Of a DNA stretch of 64,000 nt, positions 36,381 to 44,478 are shown one piece after another. Position numbers and translations under genes: made by a program. Origin of the DNA: Terriglobia bacterium (GTDB taxonomy: Bacteria; Acidobacteriota; Terriglobia; Terriglobales; Acidobacteriaceae); contig JAIQFH010000008.1 in the NCBI GenBank assembly GCA_020073385.1, forward strand, positions 62,001 to 126,000, given 5' to 3'. Under the pieces are notes generated by a model that was not told where the DNA came from, ran no database searches, and worked only from the letters and a program-made list of their open reading frames with translations. Position 1 is the first letter of the stretch; each line of letters starts with the position of its first letter.

Positions 36381-37943
36381 TCATCGAGCCGGAGGGATTG
36401 GATAATATCCGGCCCTGGTGTAGATGTTGAGGTTCTTCCCGTGGCCAAGCACTCGGACCTCAATGTCGCGGTACGCCGAACTGGAGGCAACCGCCCTGGG
36501 CTTATATCCCAGCGTGTACTGATTACGCGCCTCGGAGGCAATCTGCGTGTAGGCCTGTTCGATCGAATTCCGCGAGAGTTCGGTGAATACGTCACCCCCA
36601 CCCGTGGCGTTAGTGTATTTGGGCAGTATGTCGCTGTACCCATGGCGAAACACGTGGGGAAGCTTCTCCACCTGTTTATAGACCGGAAGCGCACCCATAT
36701 CGAGCACAACTGCCTTCACCTGGATACCTTGCGTCTCCAGCACATGTAGCACGTCGTTGTAACTGGCTCCGCTGCCGAGTTCTCGTCCGTCACTGATGAC
36801 GAAGATCACTTTTCGTCGCGTACGGTCGCGCTTGCTCAAGTCCAGCGCCGCCCGCAGGATCGCATCATTCAATACGTGCGCCTCTTTCGGTGGCGTGTAC
36901 ACTGGCGGCGGTCCCGATGTGCCCACCGGAATTCCATTCACCATCGGTGGCTGCGGTCCCAGTGGCCCGCCCAACACCGGAGGACCATTGTTGTGTCCTC
37001 GCACCAATTTCAAAGAGTCTAGCGTCGCCGTCAGCCTCTCGGGTTTGCCTGTGAAATCCGTTACCCTGCTGACCGTACTGCTGTAGGTGTAGAGCGCCAC
37101 TTCATCGTAGGGGCTGAATGCGCCTACCAGGGCTGAATACGTCTGATTCACCTTCTGTACCGACACGTCAGCCATTCCGAGATCGATCAGGACCGCGACC
37201 GAAAGCTGAAACGGGTCGCTGGTGAAGTAAGTCAGCTTCTGCGGCTTGCCATTCTCCAGCACCGTGAAATCTTGCGGCAGCAGCCCATCCACACGTCGTC
37301 CTTGTTTGTCCTTCACCATCACAGGAATCAGCACAAAGTTAACCGGCGTATAGATCTTGTAAAGATCGTCCGTCGGATTGATCTGATTTTTCGGTGCGCT
37401 ACCCTGGGAGTTTGCCTCCGGCATACTCCCGGGCGGAACAGTTTCCACAGGCGGCATCTTCGGCTGGGCTGGCTTCTCCTGATCGCCCTGCTCGGTGGAA
37501 CTGCTGGTAGCGGGCTGACCCGCGTCCGGCGCTTGACTCGGCTGCGGTGTCTTTTCCGGCTCCGGCGCAGGTTTCGGCGGCGGCGGCTGCACCGCGGAAG
37601 GTGCATCCGGAATCTCCTGCGACGACTGAGCGTTAGCCGGACTCTGCGTTTGATTTGATGTCTGACTCTGTGCCTGCCCCTGCGAGCCGCCCGATTGCGC
37701 TTGTGCGACTGATATCCCTAAGACACACGCTATTGCCAAAACCCCCAGCCGCAAGGCGGCGACAGAATACAGCCCACGGCGCAAGCCGTGGGTATCCGCG
37801 CCAAAGGCAGCCAAGCCCCGAAGGGGCGAAAGAAAATGCGCGTTCCACCGTCCGAAAAGCCCCCGCAAACCCTGGATATCCACTCTCATCGCCGCCCGCC
37901 GCGAAAAATCCACGTCCACACCCCTTTGGGATGCCAATTCCAT
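36381..37943 (-). CDS. VWFA-related acidobacterial protein with repeat-encoded N-terminus
   Basis: 520 residues from the ATG at 37943 (ATG at 37889 also possible). A palindromic repeat encodes residues about 32-61 (FLSPLRGLAAFGADTHGLRR...), just before the hydrophobic signal segment LRLGVLAIACVLGISVAQAQ, so the real start may be an internal TTG near 37761. A long Pro/Gln-rich linker (about 85-165) precedes the VWA-type domain. The MIDAS is degenerate (VLIDLGMADVSV) and a Pro/Gly-rich insert (PPVLGGPLGPQPP) replaces part of a loop. Exported, function unknown. Confidence 0.85.
   Translation of the reverse strand: MELASQRGVDVDFSRRAAMRVDIQGLRGLFGRWNAHFLSPLRGLAAFGADTHGLRRGLYSVAALRLGVLAIACVLGISVAQAQSGGSQGQAQSQTSNQTQSPANAQSSQEIPDAPSAVQPPPPKPAPEPEKTPQPSQAPDAGQPATSSSTEQGDQEKPAQPKMPPVETVPPGSMPEANSQGSAPKNQINPTDDLYKIYTPVNFVLIPVMVKDKQGRRVDGLLPQDFTVLENGKPQKLTYFTSDPFQLSVAVLIDLGMADVSVQKVNQTYSALVGAFSPYDEVALYTYSSTVSRVTDFTGKPERLTATLDSLKLVRGHNNGPPVLGGPLGPQPPMVNGIPVGTSGPPPVYTPPKEAHVLNDAILRAALDLSKRDRTRRKVIFVISDGRELGSGASYNDVLHVLETQGIQVKAVVLDMGALPVYKQVEKLPHVFRHGYSDILPKYTNATGGGDVFTELSRNSIEQAYTQIASEARNQYTLGYKPRAVASSSAYRDIEVRVLGHGKNLNIYTRAGYYPIPPAR
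37760..37850 (-). repeat. Palindromic repeat inside the 5' coding region of a VWA gene
   Basis: Two perfect stems: CCCACGGC-GCAA-GCCGTGGG (37773-37792) and GCCCCGAAGGGGC (37815-37827). The frame passes through without a stop. The sequence has the form of the intergenic palindromes elsewhere in this window but is not an exact copy of them. Confidence 0.7.
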
Positions 37944-38003
37944 CCCGTTTGGTGCATCTAACCTACAGGATTAGACTAACAAAAGAACCTCTCGAGAGTC
38001 CCC

Positions 38004-39035
38004 ATGCTCAAAAGCCCCAGCTTTCGCCGACTTCTGCCCAGTTTGGCCCTCGCTACCCTGGCACCATTTACCTGGTCCCAACAGTCTTCGCAGCCCGCAC
38101 AGTCCCAGCAGCCAGCCGACCAGAACCCCGCCGAAACCCTGAAGGTCAACGTCAACGTCGTCCAATTATTCTTCAACGTCAAAGACAAGCACGGCGCACT
38201 TATCCCCAACCTGACCAAAGATGACTTCTCGATCGCCGAAGACGGCAAGCCTCAAACCATTAAGTATTTCGCCGCCGAATCGAACTTGCCTCTCACCATC
38301 GGCATGATGATCGATGCCAGCGGCAGCCAGCGCAACGTCATCGACATGGAGAAGGAAGTCGGCGGCGCCTTCCTCAAACAGGTTCTCACCGACAAGGACG
38401 AGGCCTATGTCATCAGCTTCGATATCACCGTCGATCTGCTGCAAGATTTCACGCGCGACACGCGCCGTCTTCAGACAGCCCTGAACAAAGCCAAGGTCAA
38501 CGTTGACTACACCAGCGGGGGAATCCCCGGCATGGGCGGCGGTCCCGTCCCCACACAGAACGCTCCCGGGACCCTGCTGTACGACGCCGTCTATCTCTCC
38601 GCCCACGACATGTTGGCCAAAGAAGTCGGCCGCAAGGCAATGATCCTTCTCACCGACGGCCAGGATGAAGGCAGCCGCCTCAAACTCCGCGACGCAATCG
38701 AAGCCGCACAGAAAGCCGACGCCATCGTCTATGTCCTGCTCTGCGCCGATCGCGGAGGATACTTCAGTTCAGGCATGTCCTACACCGGCGAAGGCGACAT
38801 GCGTAAACTGACCGAGCAAACCGGGGGCCGCGTCATCAACGTCGGCAACAAGTTCGACAAGCTTCGCGAAGCCTTCGACCAGATCGCCGCCGAACTCCGC
38901 AGCCAGTACAACGTGGGCTACGTCCCCACGAATCTCCAACTCGACGGCACCTATCGCAAGCTCGAGATCAAGAACAAGCAAAACTACAAAATCCAGGCCC
39001 GCGCCGGATACTACGCCGCCCACAGCCAAGACTGA
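38004..39035 (+). CDS. VWFA-related acidobacterial protein with intact MIDAS
   Basis: 343 residues with a signal peptide (LLPSLALATLAPFTWSQQ). NVNVVQLFFNVKDKHGALIPNL and FSIAEDGKPQTIKYFAAE match the family opening. The metal site is intact: DASGS in MMIDASGSQRN, and LLTDGQDEGS. It is divergently transcribed from the other VWA gene, 60 bp apart, suggesting a duplicated pair. Exported; binding partner unknown. Confidence 0.88.
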   Translation: MLKSPSFRRLLPSLALATLAPFTWSQQSSQPAQSQQPADQNPAETLKVNVNVVQLFFNVKDKHGALIPNLTKDDFSIAEDGKPQTIKYFAAESNLPLTIGMMIDASGSQRNVIDMEKEVGGAFLKQVLTDKDEAYVISFDITVDLLQDFTRDTRRLQTALNKAKVNVDYTSGGIPGMGGGPVPTQNAPGTLLYDAVYLSAHDMLAKEVGRKAMILLTDGQDEGSRLKLRDAIEAAQKADAIVYVLLCADRGGYFSSGMSYTGEGDMRKLTEQTGGRVINVGNKFDKLREAFDQIAAELRSQYNVGYVPTNLQLDGTYRKLEIKNKQNYKIQARAGYYAAHSQD

Positions 39036-39037
39036 AT

Positions 39038-39082
39038 GTAGCGCCGGCATCTCGGCTGTGGCGAGGGCGCCTCGCCCTCGCG
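39038..39082 (+). repeat. Palindromic repeat, inverted copy at 50103-50149
   Basis: Two stems: GCCGGC/CGGCTG with a short loop, and GCGAGGGCG/CGCCCTCGC. The reverse complement recurs downstream of the atpC gene with minor changes. Confidence 0.6.
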
Positions 39083-39136
39083 CGTTGTCGAGCACACAGA
39101 ACTGCATCGATCCTCATGGATCCACTCGTAGTTCAC

Positions 39137-39207
39137 CGTGGAAGAGCGGCCCTTCAGGGCCGCGTTAAGCGCCCCAAAAGACTCCGGGCTTCAAGCCCCT
39201 GTGCTAG
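39137..39207 (-). repeat. Bipartite palindromic repeat, intergenic copy
   Basis: Read on the minus strand: hairpin GGGCTTGAAGCCC (39186-39198), a spacer, hairpin GCGGCCCTGAAGGGCCGC, then CTCTTCCACG. The second half (39137-39164) is identical to the copy inside pheT. Confidence 0.8.
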
Positions 39208-39285
39208 TTCCCCTCGTCCTCGGCAGCCAACGCAGATCGCCTTCACGCACTCTCTGCTAAACTCCTCTTCCTAGGAGCCACGAGC

Positions 39286-40395
39286 ATGCCACGCTTCTCC
39301 CGCAGATCCTTCCTGCACCTCACCACTGCCGCTTCTGCTGCCACGGCTTTCCGCGTCATGACCGAGCCCATGTTCGCCGCTGCGGCCCGCCGACGTCCGC
39401 ACGCTCCCGATGCCGTCATGATCGATTCCAACGAGAATCCCCTCGGCCCCTGCCAGGCCGCGCGCGAAGCCATGGCCACAATCCTACCGCAGGGTGGACG
39501 CTATCTCGATAATCTCACCGACGAACTCGTCGCCACCTTCGCCCAGATCGAAGGCCTCAATCCCGACTACATCCACGCCACCGTCGGCTCGACTCCGCCG
39601 CTAGCTTTGAGTGTGCTGGCCTTCACCTCTCCGCAGAGGAGCTACGTCACCGCCGATCCCGGATTCGAAACGGGCATGATGACGGCCGACCACTCCGGGG
39701 CGCGTGTCATCAAGGTTCCGCTCACCAAAACCTATGCCCACGATGTCAAAGCCATGCTGGCCGCAGGTTCCGATGCAGGTGTCTTCTATATCTGCAACCC
39801 CAACAATCCCACCGGAACCCTCACGCCCCGCTCCGACATTGAGTATCTAGTCGCCAACAAGCCGAAAGATTCGATCGTCTTGATCGATGAAGCTTACATT
39901 CACCTCACCGAAGCCCCCAGCATGCTCGACCTGGTGAAGACCGGAAAAGATGTCATCGTGCTCAGAACATTCTCCAAGGTCTACGGCCTGGCCGGAATTC
40001 GCTGCGGATTCATCATCGCCCGTCCTGACCTCGCCGACAAAGTCCTCCAGCGCGGGGGATTCAACTTCATGCCAGTCACCGCCGTAGTCGCCGCCACCGC
40101 CAGCTTGAAGGATTCAAGCCTCGTCTCCGAACGCCGTCGCATCAACGCCACGATCCGCCAGCAGACATTCGACTGGCTCACCCGCAACGGTTATTCGTTT
40201 GTTCCTTCCGAGTCCAACTGCTTCATGCTCGATACCAAACGTCCCGGCCAGGAAGTCCGCGATGCCATGGCCAAAGAAAATGTCTTGATCGGACGCATCT
40301 GGCCCATCATGCCCACGTACGTCCGCATCACCGTGGGCACACAAGAAGAAATGACGAAATTCCAAACCGCCTTCCAAAAAGTCATGAAGGCGTAA
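39286..40395 (+). CDS. Tat-exported PLP aminotransferase related to histidinol-phosphate aminotransferase
   Basis: 369 residues. The N-terminus SRRSFLHLTTAASAATAF is a twin-arginine signal, so the enzyme should be folded with cofactor in the cytoplasm and then exported. The fold type I domain is complete: YICNPNNPTGTLTPRSD, LIDEAYIHL, and the PLP lysine in LRTFSKVYGLAGIRCGF. HisC-like transaminases are normally cytoplasmic; no histidine genes are nearby. Substrate unknown. An AGGAG precedes the ATG. Confidence 0.88.
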   Translation: MPRFSRRSFLHLTTAASAATAFRVMTEPMFAAAARRRPHAPDAVMIDSNENPLGPCQAAREAMATILPQGGRYLDNLTDELVATFAQIEGLNPDYIHATVGSTPPLALSVLAFTSPQRSYVTADPGFETGMMTADHSGARVIKVPLTKTYAHDVKAMLAAGSDAGVFYICNPNNPTGTLTPRSDIEYLVANKPKDSIVLIDEAYIHLTEAPSMLDLVKTGKDVIVLRTFSKVYGLAGIRCGFIIARPDLADKVLQRGGFNFMPVTAVVAATASLKDSSLVSERRRINATIRQQTFDWLTRNGYSFVPSESNCFMLDTKRPGQEVRDAMAKENVLIGRIWPIMPTYVRITVGTQEEMTKFQTAFQKVMKA

Positions 40396-40449
40396 GTCCG
40401 TGAAGAGCGGCCAATCCCGCCCGCTTACTTTCAAATCAATGAAGGTAAG

Positions 40450-40486
40450 GTTTCCCTTCGTGTACCTTCGTGTCCTTAGTGGTTGA
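40450..40486 (+). repeat. Intergenic repeat CCCTTCGTGTACCTTCGTG type
   Basis: Second intact copy of the repeat at 33950-33984. It lies downstream of the Tat-exported aminotransferase gene. Confidence 0.65.
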
Positions 40487-40627
40487 AGTCTTTCAAGATC
40501 GCAGCGCAACCATCCGACGACCAGCAGTCACTCCGCCCTCGATTACCAACGTAAGCTGCCACGGACCTTGTGGCTTCGTTAGCTTGATAAAAGGGACCCA
40601 ATTCCCGCGGTTCCCTGCCAATCCTCC

Positions 40628-41125
40628 ATGACCTCTGCCGCCGCAGCCCTCGGTGCGCTCAACCTCGCAGGAGTTCGCCTGCTCTGCACTATCGGCAGCT
40701 GCGCCGGATTGATCGTCGTTCTATTAGGACTCCGGCTCAATCGCAAGGCCCATAGCTCGTCGCAAGAAGCCCATTCCCCAATCACCGACGCACGTCCCGT
40801 TGCCCAAGCGCCGCCAGTGCAATCTGCCGCCGCATCCCAACAGATCATTCGCCTCACCACCAACCCCGGAGCGACTCGAAGCTCCGAAATGAGCCAGCAA
40901 CAAAAGATCGCAGCTGCTCTGGATAAAGCGGGAATCGCCACCTCTGCCACGTGGTCGAATCCGGCCCCGTCGAGCGAGCCGGCAACCGAGCAGCAGACTC
41001 CCGCTATTACCCCGGGCCAGGCTCCAATCCAGACGCACGCTTCAAGCCTCATTCGAAGAATGTTTCTGCTGGGTGGCTCGATGCTCGCCCTGATAAGCCT
41101 GATCGTCTTCCTGACCATTCGCTAG
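40628..41125 (+). CDS. Hypothetical protein with two membrane helices
   Basis: 165 residues. Helix 1 is about 12-36 (LAGVRLLCTIGSCAGLIVVLLGL) and helix 2 about 144-163 (MFLLGGSMLALISLIVFLTI), joined by a polar Ala/Gln/Pro-rich loop. No known domain recognised. Codon use looks like that of the neighbours. A real gene is likely but not certain. Confidence 0.55.
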   Translation: MTSAAAALGALNLAGVRLLCTIGSCAGLIVVLLGLRLNRKAHSSSQEAHSPITDARPVAQAPPVQSAAASQQIIRLTTNPGATRSSEMSQQQKIAAALDKAGIATSATWSNPAPSSEPATEQQTPAITPGQAPIQTHASSLIRRMFLLGGSMLALISLIVFLTIR

Positions 41126-41239
41126 CTCGTGCCCCGTTTCGCAAGCCGCCGAGCGCACTCTCGCATGCACCACGCTCCTAACCCTATCCATGTCGCTCGT
41201 TACGTAGTCCACACGATCCGCTCTAGTACAATCGAACCC

Positions 41240-42016
41240 GTGAGCGACACGGTCCGCATCGGAATCCTGGGCGACTTCAACGCCGATTTCCGCTCACACC
41301 ACGCCACCAACGACGCCCTGCAGCATGCCGCCCGCAAACTCAAGATGGAAGTGCAAGGCGAGTGGATCCCGACTCCGTCCCTCATCAGGCCCGACGCCGA
41401 AAAGACCCTGGAATCGTTCGACGGACTGTGGGCCTCGCCCGGCAGCCCATACAAGAGCTTCGAAGGCATGCTCAGGGGCATTGAGTTCGCCCGCCGCCGC
41501 GACTGGCCCTTCCTCGGCACCTGCGGCGGATTCCAGTACGCCTTCATCGAATTCGCGCGCAACGTGCTCCACATCACCGACGCCGATTCCGCCGAAAACA
41601 ACTCCGGATCCAAGAACATCATCATCTACCCCGTCGCCTGCGCCGTCCCCGACCGAAATGGCAACGCCCCCAAGCTTTCCGGCGCCGTACCCGAGATTCG
41701 CCTTCGTCCCGGTTCCTACCTGCAGACGTACTACGGCAAAGGCAAAGAAGTCGTCACCGAAGAATTCTTCTGCAACTTCGAAATCAACCCCGACTTCGAA
41801 TGGACGACGATGGAAGCCGGATTCCCCGTAGTCGCCCGCGGCCCGCAAGGCGAAATCCGCGCCATCGAATCCCCCACGCACCGCTTTTATCTGGCGACGC
41901 TGTTCCAGCCCCAGCTGTCGTCGACGGAAAAGAATCCGCACCCGCTAGTCCTGGCCTTCGTCCAAGCCGCCGCCGACTGGGGCAAGAAGAAGCTAGACGA
42001 CAGCGTCCTGGAATAA
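41240..42016 (+). CDS. Stand-alone class I glutamine amidotransferase related to CTP synthase C-terminus
   Basis: 258 residues from a GTG at 41240. RIGILGDFNADFRSHHATNDAL and the nucleophile elbow GTCGGFQY (Cys95) fit the family of free-standing relatives of the CTP synthase amidotransferase domain. LWASPGSPYKSFEGML matches the oxyanion-hole region. A TACAAT at 41226-41231 ends 8 nt before the GTG, which suggests a leaderless mRNA. An in-frame start at 41129 would add 37 atypical residues. Partner synthetase not visible. Confidence 0.8.
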   Translation: MSDTVRIGILGDFNADFRSHHATNDALQHAARKLKMEVQGEWIPTPSLIRPDAEKTLESFDGLWASPGSPYKSFEGMLRGIEFARRRDWPFLGTCGGFQYAFIEFARNVLHITDADSAENNSGSKNIIIYPVACAVPDRNGNAPKLSGAVPEIRLRPGSYLQTYYGKGKEVVTEEFFCNFEINPDFEWTTMEAGFPVVARGPQGEIRAIESPTHRFYLATLFQPQLSSTEKNPHPLVLAFVQAAADWGKKKLDDSVLE

Positions 42017-42239
42017 CGCAAAATCACTCACCACAGAGGACACAGAGTTACACAGAGAAAGTCTCTCCGTGATCCTCCGTGACCTCTCTGGCGAGTTCTT
42101 GTCCCATTACCAAAGTCCACTTACCCGAACCGTTACCGTCCACTCCCCAACCGCATCTGGAGCACCCGACCACTCACCGCTACACTCACTTCCGTCGGTC
42201 GCCCTCCCCAAGCCGCGCCCGCAGGAGCCACGTCCATCT

Positions 42240-42911
42240 ATGCACATGCAGTTGATTGACTCGTTCCGCATCCCTTTCTCGACGCTGATGAGCTACATCC
42301 CCGTGATCGCTACGATCGTGACCACGTTCTTCAGCATCGTGCTCGCGCGCGCCACCCTGCGCTACGTCGAGTCCACCGACAAAGGACTCGCCCTCGCCCG
42401 CGAAGAATTCGAGCGCGAATGGAATCCCGACCTGCACATCAAAATGGAGCGCGTCTCGAACACCGAAGCCCAGCTCATCGTCACGAACCTCGGGAAGACA
42501 TCAGTCCTGCTGCAGCTTCTGCAATTGCGCAAGCTCACGCACGCCACGCCTTTTGAGCGCTGCCGCCTCAACGATCCGCTAGTCGGAGGCCTCACCTGGA
42601 CGCAGGAGATGGGCAAGCGCCTTCTCGCCTGCACGGGATACGAATTCGAAGGCCCCATCGCCGCCGCGATGACCTTCTACGCCGCCGGACGCATGTATCG
42701 TACCGACTGGTTCCGCTCGCAGATCGTAGTCCGCGAAGGCCGCATTGTCAGCCTCGAGCCCAGCAACATGCCCACGCGGAGAGTGCGTCAGGTGGAACGT
42801 AAAGGACAACAGGATCGCCGCCGCGAATTCGTCCAAGACGTTGCGGCTGGAGCCGCTCCGGAAAAAGAGGCAGCCAAGCCCGAAGAGAAGTCCTTCGGCG
42901 CGGGGGCGTGA
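42240..42911 (+). CDS. Hypothetical protein with one N-terminal membrane helix
   Basis: 223 residues from the ATG at 42240; a longer frame from 42069 runs through repeat sequence. One helix at about 17-35 (YIPVIATIVTTFFSIVLARA), then a short coiled coil, then a beta-rich cytoplasmic domain (LIVTNLGKTSVLLQLLQL; YRTDWFRSQIVVREGRIV). The tail is Ala/Glu/Lys-rich. It resembles conserved hypothetical membrane proteins; no function assigned. Confidence 0.65.
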   Translation: MHMQLIDSFRIPFSTLMSYIPVIATIVTTFFSIVLARATLRYVESTDKGLALAREEFEREWNPDLHIKMERVSNTEAQLIVTNLGKTSVLLQLLQLRKLTHATPFERCRLNDPLVGGLTWTQEMGKRLLACTGYEFEGPIAAAMTFYAAGRMYRTDWFRSQIVVREGRIVSLEPSNMPTRRVRQVERKGQQDRRREFVQDVAAGAAPEKEAAKPEEKSFGAGA

Positions 42912-43036
42912 GGCGCGGCATTCCGTTTTGGGTGGATGTTTACTCTTTGCTAACGGTGGGGGCCCCCTCCCCCTTTGGTCTATTGGAATCATGGGTTTAG
43001 GGGAAAATCTCGAAAAAATCTATGGGCGTCAATAAT

Positions 43037-43062
43037 TTAGGGGCAAAATCTTGAGCCCCTAA
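43037..43062. repeat. Perfect 8-bp stem-loop in an intergenic AT-rich block
   Basis: TTAGGGGC and GCCCCTAA flank a 10-nt loop. A related GTTTAGGGGAAAATC lies 50 bp upstream. Downstream of the hypothetical membrane-protein gene; it may be a terminator or part of a longer repeat. Confidence 0.5.
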
Positions 43063-43080
43063 GAGTTACGCCGACTTGGA

Positions 43081-43254
43081 ATGCCAAAGAGCGGAGGGGT
43101 ATACACATCAGATTTAGTCCTCGAGCTGCAACGAAGTCAATGCTGGAGCACGAGAAATTTCAAAGTGCTTCCCGAATCGGGAAAACGATGCGCCAGCTGT
43201 GGAACAAGTGTTGTGCCCTATTCATCGAAGCTCCTTGCCACTGAGTCCAAGTAA
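43081..43254 (+). CDS. Possible small Cys-containing protein
   Basis: 57 codons: MPKSGGVYTSDLVLELQRSQ... ending with GKRCASCGTSVVPYSSK. One CxxC plus another Cys could bind zinc. There is no strong ribosome-binding site and composition differs from neighbours, so this may be chance. It sits alone in an intergenic region beside repeats. Confidence 0.25.
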   Translation: MPKSGGVYTSDLVLELQRSQCWSTRNFKVLPESGKRCASCGTSVVPYSSKLLATESK

Positions 43255-43335
43255 CCCTTACCAAAGACTGCCGCTCCTGCCAATTCCCTAAAGCTCTTCA
43301 CGTCCGCTGCCGATCCTATCTTTCAGGAGACCACT

Positions 43336-43512
43336 ATGATCACTCCAGTCAGCAGCGTTCACCCGACCGACGTTCATCAGGTCGCGCATCCGCCGGCAGA
43401 ACCGAAACCCGATCCTCACGCCCAGACTCCGCCCGTTGTGAAGAGCGGCGAGGTGTCGCAGGACCAGGTCACGCTCAAGAGTGCCGGCCAGCCCGACCAC
43501 GACCGCAGGTAA
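43336..43512 (+). CDS. Small polar protein of 58 residues
   Basis: MITPVSSVHPTDVHQVAHPP... ending GEVSQDQVTLKSAGQPDHDRR. An AGGAGA sits 6 nt before the ATG, the best ribosome-binding site in this stretch. Pro/His-rich, no Cys, no hydrophobic segment, probably disordered and cytoplasmic. The DQVTLKSAG tail resembles short motifs at the ends of flagellar-associated small proteins, but no assignment is made. Confidence 0.55.
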   Translation: MITPVSSVHPTDVHQVAHPPAEPKPDPHAQTPPVVKSGEVSQDQVTLKSAGQPDHDRR

Positions 43513-43550
43513 AGCCGGTTCCACGCGGCTTCGAAACACCGGGGCTAAAG

Positions 43551-43710
43551 AGTGCGCGTGAGAACTTTCAGGCGTCCCTCCGGGACGCGCTCAGTGTTCC
43601 ACTTTACCCGGCGCTGAAAGTGCCGGGCTATTCTCAGACGCCCCTCCGGGGCGCAAATCCTGCCCGCTTGTCCCACAGCGCGGATTGAAAATGCGGTTCT
43701 CACGCACACT
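43551..43710 (+). mobile_element. 160-bp MITE-like element, copy 1
   Basis: Terminal inverted repeats AGTGCGCGTGAGAAC and GTTCTCACGCACACT (14 of 15 bp). Flanked by CTAAAG direct repeats (43545-43550, 43711-43716). Interior of three GC-rich palindromes (for example CGCCCCTCCGGGGCG) and no coding capacity. It differs from copy 2 at only about two positions. Confidence 0.75.
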
Positions 43711-43769
43711 CTAAAGCCCGTTAAGAGTTGAGGCGCTTTACGCGGCGCTGGAGGCGCCGCTCTTCCACG
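43711..43769 (+). repeat. Bipartite palindromic repeat interrupted by MITE copy 1
   Basis: CTAAAGCCC, a spacer, then hairpin GCGGCGCTGGAGGCGCCGC followed by CTCTTCCACG. Its left half (GGGGCTAAAG) lies on the other side of the element at 43541-43550. Confidence 0.7.
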
Positions 43770-43844
43770 GTTGCGTCGACGTCTTGGCCCCCGAAACAGA
43801 CTTCCCCTGTCCCCGCGGTGTCTGTCATTGTTAGGACGACAGCT

Positions 43845-44291
43845 ATGAAGACCTTCCTTCGCGCCCTAGGACGCATCGCCTTTGTCGCACTCCTTTTCGT
43901 CCTCGCGTCGATCATCTATTCCACCTGGCGCGGGTACATCCGCTTGTATTTCCGGGTCGATGGTCAAGTTCTCATCAATGGGCAAAAGACATCCGGATAC
44001 CTCCACGCCAACACCGACAAAACTATTCTCCTGCTGACAAGAACCGACGACTCACGGCCCGAAACCTACCTTGTCTCTCTGGGACCCACCAAAACAATCA
44101 TCGACTGTGGAGAATGGCACCCGCTGCGCTTCCTGCCTCTCCCTGTTGGCCATGCGAATCCACCTTGCTCTGCGTTCACCATCGACCGCGCGAAAGTCCA
44201 CGATCCACCAACCACAGCAAGCGCCACGGCCGGCCGAAACTTCATCGAGTTCTCGACGACCTCCGGCAAGAAGGTCAGAGCGCAGTGGTAA
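43845..44291 (+). CDS. Hypothetical membrane-anchored protein
   Basis: 148 residues from the ATG at 43845 (MKTFLRALGR); a longer frame starts in repeat sequence and is unlikely. One N-terminal helix (FVALLFVLASIIYSTW) and an extracytoplasmic domain with two Cys (IIDCGEWHPL; NPPCSAFTI) that could form a disulfide. No domain recognised. Confidence 0.6.
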   Translation: MKTFLRALGRIAFVALLFVLASIIYSTWRGYIRLYFRVDGQVLINGQKTSGYLHANTDKTILLLTRTDDSRPETYLVSLGPTKTIIDCGEWHPLRFLPLPVGHANPPCSAFTIDRAKVHDPPTTASATAGRNFIEFSTTSGKKVRAQW

Positions 44292-44409
44292 GCGTGGGAG
44301 CCCCACCCTCATCGCGCCTTTCGCAACAGGGGATTTTTGAGTTTGCGTTCTTACGCCACCCCACCCGGGTGTTATCAACGGCGCTGCGGCCCGATACTTC
44401 CGGGCCGCC

Positions 44410-44431
44410 GGACAGCCGGGGGCGGCTGTCC
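44410..44431. terminator. GC-rich hairpin downstream of the TROVE gene
   Basis: GGACAGCC and GGCTGTCC, perfect 8-bp stem with a 6-nt G/C loop, 48 bp after the TROVE stop codon. No T-run follows on the minus strand, so it could equally be an intergenic repeat. Confidence 0.4.
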
Positions 44432-44478
44432 CCACATGGTTTTTGCCAAGGTCGTCCGTCCCATGGGGGCCGTTGTCG

